Assembly: GCA_963281255.1 (NCBI GenBank)
Contig: OY725491.1
Coordinates: 1,302,001-1,366,000, forward strand
Reading direction: 5' to 3'
Length of the DNA stretch: 64,000 nt
DNA from: Aphrocallistes beatrix
Taxonomy: Eukaryota; Porifera; Hexactinellida; Sceptrulophora; Aphrocallistidae
Below are positions 1 through 10,623 of the stretch, one piece after another. The first letter of the stretch is position 1, and every line of letters begins with the position of its first letter. The notes under the pieces were generated by a model. The model saw nothing but the letters and a program-made list of their open reading frames with translations, made no database searches and was not told where the DNA came from. The translations under genes were made by a program, and so were the position numbers.

Positions 1-2431
1 TCTTTACAGTCAATCATATTTGCTCCTGCGAATAACACGAGGGTCAACATTTACTAAATCTATCATAATTAATTCCGGTAAAGTGACTTTTATCCTCCAC
101 TGAAGATATTCTCCAGGTATTCCTTTCATATTTCACTATCACTACAGTGTAATTGATCAGTTAGGTTAAGCTAACATTTTAATGAGTCGAGTTCGCAGAC
201 TCGATAGATTGATCTAATTAATTTCATTGAAACTCTTTCGAGCATTTATGAATACCAAAGTATGTTGGAATTGTAATCGTATACAGTAGAACTCAGTTAG
301 TACGTACTCGGATAATGCGTTCTTCGGTTTAGTACGTGCTCATTTCTCTGAACCAAAATCCATCTACAAATATAATATAGATTTCTACATAGTACAAACT
401 CGGATAGTGCGTACTTACGGATAGTACTATGTCGTAGTAATAATTCTCCTTCCTGAAGGGGTACGTCTTATCCGAGTTCTACTGTATTATTCTTTCTTGA
501 CACTGGGAATTCGTAGAAATTTACATAGTTGGATATGTATCATAGCCCACAACTATGTATGCATTTAGTTTCAATTATATTATGGCACGTCAGACCAATA
601 TCATATCAATACAATATACATATATACCTTTAGATTCGATATAACGAATATGAGTGCATTCCATGCATAATTATTAATTAATTGTTATATACGTATATGA
701 ATTTAGAATCAAAAATAGATATGAAGAAACATTCTTTTCTTATCATAACCTAAATATCTCACAATACTACTTTTTTATCCCCAGCTCACTGACTAAGCAA
801 ACCATAACTAAGCCCCGGCTTACTCAAGTCTGAACCCGAACAGAAGCCAGGAATGAATTTAACATTTATTGACACATAATTATCCTACATTTTCTTTCTT
901 AAATCCAGATTAAAGTCAAGTTTATAGATTTAGTTAGTAACTCGGTTGTTCACAAAAAGAAAGCTCATATGTGAAGTTTTTTTTAGGGAGAAATAGTTAA
1001 ATACAAAATCTGCACTTGGGACTTTAAAATTGATTGCTAATAGCTATGCGGACTCCACCGTATATCAATATGCAAATTTCTACTACATCGCCACTCCCAC
1101 ACAAGTAGAAATTTGCATATTCAGATAGTATGTATAATAAAGATCAAATAACTGAGTTGGATTTACTTTCAATTTCATACGTCTTCTCACGCAGAAAGTA
1201 ATCATACAAGTAAATACTTTAAGATTGCGAAAGCTACCCACAAACAAATTTTTTGATTACGTAAATCACTTCGTTAATTGATGATGATATGACAGTTCAT
1301 GGATTCTGAATAATATTATTCAACAGCAAATCCATTGCATCTAAGATATGCTAGATAACCAATAACACATTTTGGATTTGAAAGTTTGAAATGGCAATTT
1401 GAACAATATGGTTGCAATCTCCCCAAGCTAATTAATCAATTATTTTCGTACATATCATTCCGACCTAGGATAGCAAGTTTTTTATTCCGTAAAAGAAATA
1501 ATTTTAAACGTAAATATATTGAAACTTGCTCTACAAACCATTTGGCATTAATAAAATTTTCACAACACTGATTTTTTGTAATTTAAATGTGCTACAGCCT
1601 TTCGTTAAATTATAAAAATAGAATCCATTCTGGTTGACTTGAAGTTTTTATTTGTTCTAACGCTCGAATATTTACATTTCACTACTAATAATATCCCAAA
1701 CTTTTTACCACTTTTTCAAAAACGAAGTCGGTATTCACGAAACAAAACTGAATAATTAATATATTTTTTGTGAAGTGTATACCATATTAGTATACTTGCT
1801 AGGCAAAAACTAAGTTTAATCAGACAAGTATTTACAAAACTTAATTTTGGTTAATTTCGAATTGATGAAGCACAATTTGAAACTCGGATAAGGAAAAAAA
1901 ATTTTTAAATTGAAAATATATCGTCGACATGAATTTGAGTTCAAAATGGATTTTGAATAAATTCTGGATAGGACCGCAAAAAGATTTCTTGTAGCAACTT
2001 TGTCCAGAATAATTTATCATACCCGATGTCGAATTTGCAGAATAAGTTAAATTTTTTTAGTTCGGAAGAAAAAGACACAAAGTGGCACAATTGTGTCGCA
2101 ATATGTCGAATTTATTAAGTTCATACCTATGTTTCCCTACAAGCGAGTAAAATAGAAAAATAGGTAAGGTGGTATTTTAGAATAGGCTGTTATTCTGGTA
2201 TAGTCGGCAAGTTAATAAAATCTAATTATTTCGGATGGCTATTAGACATAAAATAATGAAAAAATTAATTTTGTCGTCTATGTAAAGAAAAACCGTAGGT
2301 TGAGTTTTAGTAACGGTATTCACTATTATCTCTAGTTTGATTCGAGGTACTCCTCATCATGCAGGTGGTTGATTAAACCATTTGTAATATTGTATTTTTC
2401 TAGCTTATCAATTAGTGCGTATTTTAGCATC
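1..2431. other. Non-coding stretch upstream of the first array gene
   Basis: I see no convincing gene here. The stretch holds one small TA-flanked element (284-484, listed separately). A block at about 995-1140 recurs diverged at about 3267-3420; it contains a short inverted repeat built on the core 'atgcaaatttctacta'. The rest is AT-rich and featureless. The last 100 bases contain a likely 3' splice site (AG at 2402-2403) for the leader of the first array gene. Confidence 0.6.
284..484. mobile_element. 201-bp TA-flanked MITE
   Basis: The termini are inverted: it begins 'cagtagaactcagttag' and ends in the near-reverse complement '...gagttctactg'. It is flanked on both sides by TA (282-283 and 485-486), the target duplication of Tc1/mariner/pogo transposases. 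It has no coding capacity. The 'cagtagaac' terminus recurs at 44927 and 48663. Confidence 0.7.
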
Positions 2432-3085
2432 ATGAGACTTGTCTACCTCTCAGTAATATGCATTGTAACACTGTTGGGAGGACTTTACGCACAACCGCCT
2501 CCACTTTCTCCAAGCTTCTCATTGGGTGGAACAGGAACAGGAATTAGTCAGGGTCAAGCCATCGTTTACAATTCTTTCTTACTCCATAGCGATGCTAATA
2601 GAGAGCTGTTTCTAACAGACGCTACCTTTACCTTGTCTGGACAGCAAATAAATCAAATTGTTCTTAGCAGCGATGGGGACAACGTAACATTTCTGAAAAC
2701 TAACAACCAATGTGTAAGAATAGATACAGGATCAATAATGACTCTGAACGGTACCAACCCATGGAGATCGTTCAACCTAGCTAGTACCGTCGGACCTGTA
2801 ACCACATACAATGCAGGTACTAATGTTGTTCTGACCTTGACAAATGGAGAACCAACTGGCTTAACATCCTCTGTGACTTTTAACGGACAAACAACGACAC
2901 AAGTACTGATATTTACTTCATTCACTAACAGCACCCCTCCATTTAGTGTTTTCTGCCTAGATCCAGTTTGTGTAGCACAAGGGTTTACTTGTGGAAGTTG
3001 CTACAGTTCAGCGATCGGTATTGCTAGCAACTTTGTTTGCATCATCGCTGCCCTTGCGGTATTATCCATACTGAGTATTGCTTAA
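2432..3085 (+). CDS. Secreted array protein, copy 1 (probable GPI-anchored, unknown family)
   Basis: This 217-residue, single-exon ORF is of unrecognised function. The ATG at 2432 is preferred over the longer in-frame reading because it opens a clean signal peptide (MRLVYLSVICIVTLLGGLYA) matching the other copies. A variable domain follows, with conserved motifs 'SPSFS', 'NGT/NTDPW' and 'FSVFCLDPVC', and four conserved cysteines (one mid-domain, three near residues 185-195). The tail 'SSAIGIASNF' plus about 18 hydrophobic residues ends the protein without a charged anchor, as in GPI-anchor signals. Several N-x-S/T sites are present. It is first of six tandem copies. A pyrimidine-rich tract ending in AG 28 bases before the ATG suggests a 5'-UTR intron. 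An ependymin/LolA-like fold is possible from the motif layout ('...F.....P.FSVF.LD..C') but is a guess. Confidence 0.8.
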   Translation: MRLVYLSVICIVTLLGGLYAQPPPLSPSFSLGGTGTGISQGQAIVYNSFLLHSDANRELFLTDATFTLSGQQINQIVLSSDGDNVTFLKTNNQCVRIDTGSIMTLNGTNPWRSFNLASTVGPVTTYNAGTNVVLTLTNGEPTGLTSSVTFNGQTTTQVLIFTSFTNSTPPFSVFCLDPVCVAQGFTCGSCYSSAIGIASNFVCIIAALAVLSILSIA

Positions 3086-4536
3086 AATGTATTGGATATT
3101 GTGTCTCATTTTCAATTTTGTATTCTTAGGCCAGAGTAATGTGTAGTATTAGATTTTTCTTTTGAACCTCCTTTCTTATTTTGATAGTGTATTCTTAGTT
3201 TAGCTAAATAAGTGTGTAGTATTAGATATTTCTGTTTAGAATTCTTCTATAGATTGATAAGTCATTAAAAATTATATACAAAATCTACACTTAGACTTCA
3301 ACACTGATTGCTAATAGAGCAATGTTGCTAATGCGAACTCCGCCGACATCAATTATGCAAATTTCTACTACGTCGCCACTACCACACACATATAAATTTG
3401 CATATTCATATATCAATAGTCAAGATCAAATAACTGAGCTGGATAAGTATAATTATACTTACATTTCTTTCCTAAATTCAGCTTAGATATTTGATTATGA
3501 ATATTATACTTCATCATATTAACTTTGCAAATTTCTACTTGTTTCACCATAAATTTGCATATTCATATATAAAATATTCAAGATCAAATTACTGGATTTA
3601 GTTTCAATTTCAAACAAGGTTTTCGCACAGAAAGTAATCACAGATACGTAATTAAGATTGCGAAAGCTGTCCCCACAAACAAATTGTTTGATATACAGTG
3701 GAATTCGCTTATTAGCAACTCGAGTTTTGCTCATAAAATGGTTGCTAATACGCGAAGTTGCTAATAAGGGAACAGAATTAACACAAAATCTTCACCTGGG
3801 ACCTGAAGATTGGTTGCTAAAGAGCAATATTGCTAATAAGCAAATTCCACTGTACGTAAATCACTTCATTAATTAATGATGATATGACAGATTCTGAATA
3901 ACATATGACAACCGTCGCAAATATGGACACAACAAATCCATTGCATCTAAATTACTTTTATGCTAGATAACCGATATATATTTTGAATTGAGAAGTTTGA
4001 AATGGAAATTTGAACAATATTTGAGGGTTACAATCTCCCCGAACAATATTTGAGGGTTACAATCAGCTAATTAATCAATTCTTTGAGTACTTATCAATTC
4101 AACCTAGGATAGCAAAGTTTGAGTTTTTTATGCCATAAAAGCATTAATAAATTTAAATATAAATATATATTACTGTGTAATACAAAAACTTCTGCAAACG
4201 ACTTGTCATGAAAACAAATTGGGGTTAAAGGAGCATCTCACAATCGAGTGGTAGTGTAAAAGCTCCACATTTTTTAATAATGTCAGGATACTTAATTGTG
4301 TGATCATCGAGGAAGCACTCTTACCCTTTTTGGAGAGCTTTTAATTAATGAAGTGTATTACGTAGTAACTGTGTTGAGTGTATTATTAATCATTGACATG
4401 TAACAGTTACGTAAACTGGCTCAGTGTACTGATTATTTGGCACCCTCATAATCGCCTAATGGCGAACCATCTCCACAAAAATTATTTTTATTATTGTGTT
4501 TTAGTAGTTACTCAATTAGTACTGCACATTTGGATC
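3086..4536. other. Repeat-rich spacer between array copies 1 and 2
   Basis: There is no gene in this spacer. It holds a 3' UTR-like segment shared with other copies (to about 3250), a diverged copy of the 1-kb block (about 3267-3420), and the TA-flanked MITE at 3696-3852. A direct duplication of about 24 bases containing 'aatatttgagggttacaatc' lies at about 4014-4062. Confidence 0.55.
3696..3852. mobile_element. 157-bp pogo-like MITE (family A)
   Basis: The terminal inverted repeats are 'cagtggaattcgcttatt' and its complement, flanked by TA (3694-3695 and 3853-3854). The internal sequence is nearly identical to copies at 43310-43459 and 51793-51965, marking a recently mobile, non-coding family. 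The palindromic 'ttgctaataagcgaa' motif resembles pogo/Tigger-type ends. Confidence 0.75.
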
Positions 4537-5167
4537 ATGAAGCTTCTCTACTTTGCAGTGAAGTGTATTGTTACACTGTTTCGAGGGATTTACGCACAAT
4601 CACCTCCTCTTTCCCCAAGTTTCTCATTCAGAGCAACAGGGGTAATTATTGGGGATCAAACTACTGTTTACGATCCTTTCTTATTCTATAACGATGCTGA
4701 TAGAGGACTGCTTCGAGAAGAAGTTACAGATACCACTCCTGGACAGCAAATTAATGGAAATGCTCTTATCAGTCGTATAGACAATGTAACATTCGCGACA
4801 CTGGACGGCACATGTACAATGATACATTCTGGATTAACATTTGGCGTCCTGAGCAATGCCGACCCGTGGGGATCGTTCACCTTATTAGGTACCGGGGGGA
4901 ATGTCATGTTTCAGGTATTGTTAATCTGATCACCACAAATGGAGTACCAAGCTTAACATCTTCTGTGACATTTAACGGACAAACAGTACGAACAATACTT
5001 CATACACTGATAGTGCACCTGCATTTAGTGTTTTCCAGCTAGATCCAGCTTGTGTAGCACAGAATTATTCCTGTGGAAGTTGCTACAGTTCGGCGATCGG
5101 TATTGCTAGCAACTTTGTCTACGTCATCTCTGCCCTTGTGGTGCTATCCATACTGAGTCTAGCTTAA
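4537..5167 (+). pseudogene. Secreted array protein, copy 2 (frameshifted)
   Basis: This starts like the functional copies, with an ATG at 4537, the signal peptide and 'AQSPPLSPSFSFRATG'. The reading frame is then lost near 4905, where a short segment corresponding to '..RTYTSG' in the paralogues is missing. It resumes in another frame ('ITTNGVP'), is lost again near 4990, and recovers from about 5015 ('APAFSVFQLDPACVAQ') through the intact hydrophobic tail to a TAA. Two separate lesions of the same ancestral frame indicate a pseudogene. Sequencing error is less likely because both lesions remove bases shared by all paralogues. The frame-intact end confirms family membership. Confidence 0.75.
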
Positions 5168-5858
5168 ACTCGGATATTTCCCTAAAAAAGCGTCCCAATT
5201 TTGATTTTGTATTCTTAGGCCAGATAAAGTGTAGCATTAGATATTTCCTGATTAGATTCTCCTTAGAGATTAATAAATATGTCACAAAATATTAAACTCA
5301 TCTTTAGTTGTTATTTATGGAATTGAATAGAATATTTTAATTTAGGGAATACGTCAGCTAACTTTCTGACTTCTATCAACAACTACGTATAAACATGATC
5401 ATTCAGAATTGATAGTTCAACTTAGACCAAACCTATGTACTCGTCATAGAATGCTAGAAGAATTTTGCAATTGATTACATGAAGAATGCTAGTGGTGTTT
5501 TATAATATAATATCATTATCATTCATACATGTCCACAAGGAAATGTAAATGACGCTGTATCACATTTAAAGTTTATTAGCATACGTATGCTGTTCGATGA
5601 TATTTAATCAATGTTAATTTCAACCCAATTCTATAATACAACCCTTAACTGTTCTATTAAATAATGGAAATGATACTTATGGAATTTGTACTATTGCATC
5701 CCGATGTACATCCCAGAAGAATACCAACTAAACAAGTTGAAAGATGTATTAATGTATTATGTATATACGTACATATTTGGGGGTTATTGGGGATTTAAGT
5801 ATTCTGAACATTCTTACTACTATTAAAACTCGATAAATATTTATCTAAGTATATATTT

Positions 5859-6236
5859 ACAAGCGCGCTTCGCTTGGTTGCGCTGTGCGTCTTGCGGACA
5901 CTGTGTGTCCGCAGAGTAGCCCTGCGGGATATATAAGAAACGGTTGATAGCTTTCTATTTTTATGATAGTTGCATCATATGTGAGATATATTAATATACA
6001 GATTCTATTAAAATTTCAGCCTTCTAGCACCCAAATGGCTGAGTTATACTAGTCGAAAACTGAAATTTCTAATTATAAAAAGGTGACAATTACGTCATAA
6101 TTCCATGATGAGTCGACATTTTTGTCTGAGGTAAGAAATAAATTGAAAATTTTCGTGATTTCTCGAGTGATATCGATTAAGACAGATGTATTCATAGATT
6201 TCGAGCGCAGCGCAAGCAAGCGAAGCGCGGTGTTAT
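5859..6236. repeat. Dispersed repeat with 'cgcttcgcttg' ends (family C)
   Basis: It starts 'acaagcgcgcttcgcttgg' followed by 'gcggacactgtgtgtccgc', and appears to end near 'gcaagcaagcgaagcgc', an inverted version of the start. The same end sequences occur at 20596, 25179-25737 and 36803, so this is a dispersed non-coding family. The transposon class is not determinable from these copies. Confidence 0.5.
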
Positions 6237-6915
6237 ACAGAATAATCGTACAATCAACTGTGTTGGACAACGTTATCTACCGATTATTAGATCATGATAA
6301 TACCAATGTTCCTGAAACAAGATCTTACAAACTCTAGAGCAATACTGATATAATATAATCCTAATATAATCCAAATTTGTATGACTTCCTCGCCCAAAAT
6401 GACTTAAGCCGGAAATGAAGCAACAATATTCCTTCTCAAATTTAAAGATAATTATTTAAAATTTAACTTGACATTCTTGAATACATATTCTCCTTGTGAT
6501 GTAATACTTCCGTGAATAAGGTATATATTTACATAGTTCTAATTTAACCTCGTTATTTATCTACTACGCTACTGAAATTATCAATAAATAACATTATTAT
6601 AATTTCAATACGGAAAGCAGAAATTTAGCCAAAAGTACTTCCATCAAAACAAATTATTATTAATTACTATCAGGACTGTATCCAGGCGTATTGATCGTTT
6701 GCATGATTCGAGTAGAAAACGTCGAGATAAACGTCAGTAACTTTCTGACTTCTATCAACAACTGCGTACAAGCATGATCATTCAGATTTGATAGTTCAAC
6801 TTAGACCAAACCGATCTGTTATGATGCATAATATGATCTGAGTAAAAGTACTCGTCATGGAATGCTAGAAGAATTTTGCAATTGATTACATGCAGCATGC
6901 TAGTGGTGTAATATA

Positions 6916-7682
6916 CATAGGGCATTCCAAAAGTTCTCGTCCCAAATCTGTATCTCAAATGAGAGTGAAAATAGGATATTTTGGATTTGTCCATTGTATT
7001 CCTTAAGGGATCAGCTTCCAATTTGTATATTGGTTTATTTTAAGAGGACAATTATTGTGGTTCCCATATTAGATTTTTGTGCATCGGTTTAGGGCACTGC
7101 CTTTGAACGTGATTTTTGGGGTTCCCTTTGATATATTTCAGTTCTGAGCAGATTTAGATTAAAACTGATCCCGCCATCCAATTCTACGCATCAACTAACA
7201 TATAGATTGAATTCTCTGAAGTATTATAGTTTGAGGCTGAGGGAATAATTGTGTTTTGAAGTGGTTTACTACCATTTTTGTCCCACTTTTTGAGTAGCGA
7301 AAATTGACAAAAAATCCACTAAAAGTGGCATGATATTTTTTCAACACGAGCAATACTATTGCACCTCCCGATTACTTTTTCACATTGGTTCTTAATTATT
7401 TCACCTTTTAATGACCTTATTCTACGATTTTCACAACTTTTATTCTCCAAATTTAGTTTTAAGCCATTTTCAATGGGAAGATTCCAACTTTTCGACACTA
7501 CCCTAAACCGATGCATAAAAATCTAATACTATAGGAACCACAATAATTGTCTTCTTAAAATAAACCAATATACAAATTGGAAGCTGATCCCCTAAGGAAT
7601 ACAATGGACAAATTGAAAATATCCTATTTTCACTCTCATTTGAAATACAGATTTGGGACGAGAACTTTTGGAATGCCCTATG
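6916..7682. mobile_element. 767-bp fold-back MITE with TA duplication and known empty site
   Basis: Inverted arms of about 180 bp ('catagggcattccaaaag' and its complement) flank a central region with no plausible protein. TA lies on both sides (6914-6915 and 7683-7684). The paralogous spacer near 10037-10050 reads straight through ('gtaatatactattcc'), giving a natural pre-insertion allele. The element therefore inserted after the local duplication or was never in the other copy. The short ORFs inside it are mirror images across the arms. Confidence 0.85.
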
Positions 7683-8131
7683 TAATATCCCATTATTATT
7701 CTGTATTCACAGCGAAATGTATATGACGCTGTATCACATTCAGAGTTTGTTAGCATACGTATGCTGTTCGATTATTTTAATTAGTATTTATTTCAATCTA
7801 ATTCTATAATGCAGTCCCTAACTGCTATATTTTGATATAGCTAACTTCAATAGAATGGGCTGAGTATGGATTTAATAAACTGGTTAACTATAAAAAGCGA
7901 TCAATTAGTAATTAAGATCAAGAAGAGTTCTCAAAAATTGGAATTTTCAATTGAATATACAATTTTAAATTCCATTATTTTTGTGCTATAGTCGAGAGAG
8001 ATGTGTTTAGAAATTTTATGAATAAATAATAATTAATAATATTATCTAATAAGCGCAAATATTGAAATGTGTAAATAAGATCGAAGAACGGAGAGAATTA
8101 AGTTTTTTCCTAAAGAGTTATACATTTTTTG

Positions 8132-8267
8132 ATGAGAAATCCGAACGAATTTACCTGAAAAGTAGTTCAAATATTGTGTATCAATCATTAAAAAGCAATT
8201 TCTGTATTATGTAGTCAATTAAATTATTTGTATTTTCTAGCTTATCAATTAGCGATACTTTAGCATC
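8132..8267 (+). promoter_or_regulatory. Conserved upstream block of the array genes
   Basis: A block beginning near 'atgagaaatccgaacgaat' and continuing through 'tgtattttctagcttatc' to the ATG is conserved before copies 3, 4 (10488-10623) and 5 (13167-13324), and recognisable before copy 6 (19160-19332). The 'ttttctag' is spaced 27-29 bases from the ATG in all intact copies, consistent with a 3' splice site. The upstream conserved segment may be promoter or first-exon sequence. Confidence 0.45.
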
Positions 8268-8930
8268 ATGAGACTTGTTTACTTCTCAGCAATTTGTATT
8301 GTTGCACTGTTGGGAGAATCTTACGCGAAATCACCTGATCTCTCTACAAGCTACTCATTCAGAGCTACAGGAAGAACAACTTTTTTGGGTCAATCCATCA
8401 TTTACGAACCTTACTTAGTGTATAACGATGCTAATAGAGGCCTGCTTAAATTAGAATTTACAGTTACTGCTTCCGGACAGCAAACTAATGGAAATTTTCT
8501 TGTTAACAGAATGGGCGATGAAGAATTTTCATCAGTTAATGGACAATGTAGAAGAACTATGTCTATAAGCCAAGCATCAATGCCAGCCGTTCTGGAAAAT
8601 GAAGATACTTGGAGCAAGTTCAACTTAACGAGTACCAACGGAGCTGTTAGAACATACACTGCAGGCAAAAATACTCTGATCACGACAAACGGAGTACCAA
8701 CCAGCTTAACATACTTCGTGACAGCGAGCGGACTTCAAACGCAAGTAGTACTAACCATTCATTCTTTTACTAACAGTACGCCTGCATTTAGTGTTTTCTG
8801 CCTAGATTCAGCTTGTGTAGCACAAGGATATACTTGTGGGAATTGCTACAGTTCAGCGATCGGTATTGCTAGCAACTTTGTTTTCATCATCGCTGCCCTT
8901 GCGGTATTATCCATACTGAGTATTGCTTAA
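8268..8930 (+). CDS. Secreted array protein, copy 3
   Basis: This is a 220-residue single-exon member of the array. It has a signal peptide (MRLVYFSAICIVALLGESYA), then the domain with 'YNDANRGLLKLEF', 'NGQC', 'ENEDTWSKFNL', 'FSVFCLDSAC' and 'YTCGNCY', then the hydrophobic tail 'IASNFVFIIAALAVLSILSIA'. It is closest to copies 4 and 5 (long identical stretches), and its flanks are shared with copy 4, so it arose by recent tandem duplication. The ATG at 8268 sits 27 bases after a likely 3' splice site. Function is unknown. The end without a cytoplasmic charged tail predicts lipid anchoring at the cell surface. Confidence 0.85.
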   Translation: MRLVYFSAICIVALLGESYAKSPDLSTSYSFRATGRTTFLGQSIIYEPYLVYNDANRGLLKLEFTVTASGQQTNGNFLVNRMGDEEFSSVNGQCRRTMSISQASMPAVLENEDTWSKFNLTSTNGAVRTYTAGKNTLITTNGVPTSLTYFVTASGLQTQVVLTIHSFTNSTPAFSVFCLDSACVAQGYTCGNCYSSAIGIASNFVFIIAALAVLSILSIA

Positions 8931-10623
8931 ATTGATTGGATATTGTGTCTCATTTTCGATTTTGTATTCTAGGCCAGAGTAATGTGTAGTATTAGATTTT
9001 CATTTCTTATTTTGATAGTGTATTCTTAGCTAAATAAGTGTGTAGTATTAGATATTTATGTTTAGAATTCTTCTATAGATTGATATCATTAAAAATTAAA
9101 TATGTACCTTCAGTTATAACTTATAATTATGAATAGTGAAATACAAGTACACGTGTATATATATATATATGGGGGGTTTTAAAAAGGTGACAATGACGTC
9201 ATAACTCCATGATGAATCGACATCTTCATCTGGGGTCAGAAATAAATTGACAAATTTCGTGATTTTTCGAGCGATATCGATTAAGACAGATGTATTTAGA
9301 GACTGTTGGACAACGTTATCTAACGATTATTAGATCATGATAATACAAGTACCAATGTTCCTGAATCTAGATCTTACAAACCTTCTATAGCAATACTAAC
9401 ATAATTCTCTAATTATTTCGAAGTTTCATGCTAATTAATAATATCCTTCGGAACCCTTGAGATTTTTGTATTTATAGAAAAGAATCCAATTTTTAGGACT
9501 TTCTCGCCCAAAACGACTTAAGCCGGAAATGAAGCAACAATATTCCTTGTTAAATTTAAAGATAATTATTTTAAATTTAACTTGACATTCTTGAATACAT
9601 ATTCTCCTTGTGATGTAATACTTCCGTGAATAAGGTATATATTTACATAGTTCTAATATAACCTCGTTATTTATCTACTACGCTACTGAAATTATTAATA
9701 AATAACATTATTATAATTTCAATACGGAAAGCAGAAATTTAGTCAAAAAAGTACTTCCATCAACACAAATTATTATTAATTACTATCAGGACTGTATCCA
9801 GGCGTATTGATCGTTTGCATGATTCGAGTATAAAATGCGTCGAGATAAACGTCAGCTAACTTTCTGACCTCTAACAACAACTACGTACAAACATGATCAT
9901 TCAGAATTGATAGTTCAACTTAGACCAAACCGATCTGTTATGATGCATAATATGATCTGAGTGAAAGTACTCGTCATAGAAGGCTAGCTGAATTTTGCAA
10001 TTGATTACATGCAGCATGCTAGTGCATAGTGGTGTAATATACTATTCCATTATTATTCTGTATTCACAGGGAAATGTATATATACGCTGTACCACATTCA
10101 TAGCTTGTTAGCATACGTATGCTGTTCGATGATTTTAATTAGTATTCATTTCAATCTAAATCTATAATGCAGTCCCTAACTGCTATATTTTTATATAGTT
10201 AACTTCAATAGAATGGGTTGAGTATGGATTTAATAAACTGGTTAACTATAAAAAGCGATCAATTAATAATTAAGATCAAGAAGAGTTCTCAAAAATTGGA
10301 ATTTTCAATTGAAAATACAGTTTTAAATTCCATTATTTTTGTGCTAGTCGAGAGAGATGTGTTTAGAAATTTTATGAATAAATAATAATTAATAATATTA
10401 TCTAATAAGCGCAAATATTGAAATGTGTAAATAAGATCGAAGAACGGAGAGAATCAAGTTTTTTCCTAAAGTGCTATACATTTTTTGATGAGAAATCCGA
10501 ACGAATTTACCTGAAAAGTAGTTCAAATATTGTGTAACAATCATTAAAAAGCAATTTCTGTATTATGTAGTCAATTAAATTATTTGTATTTTCTAGCTTA
10601 TCAATTAGCGATACTTTAGCATC
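8931..10623. other. Duplicated spacer between copies 3 and 4
   Basis: There is no gene in this spacer. It is the sister of the 6080-8267 spacer without the 6916-7682 element. A short run of TA dinucleotides near 9155-9170 precedes a G run. The last 140 bases carry the conserved upstream block. Confidence 0.7.

Larger units (their letters stand above)
5168..8267. other. Duplicated spacer between copies 2 and 3
   Basis: There is no gene in this spacer. Three blocks are shared with the spacer before copy 4. About 5343-5660 recurs at 6730-7830 (split by the element at 6916-7682) and at 9848-10190. About 6080-6690 recurs at 9181-9830. The last 340 bases, including the promoter-proximal region, are nearly identical to those before 10624. 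A dispersed repeat with 'cgcttcgcttg' ends occupies about 5859-6236. Confidence 0.7.

Noticed and set aside
2369..2431. Longer N-terminus for array copy 1
   Set aside because: Begins at TTG and would bury the signal peptide; it crosses the likely splice acceptor conserved in all copies.
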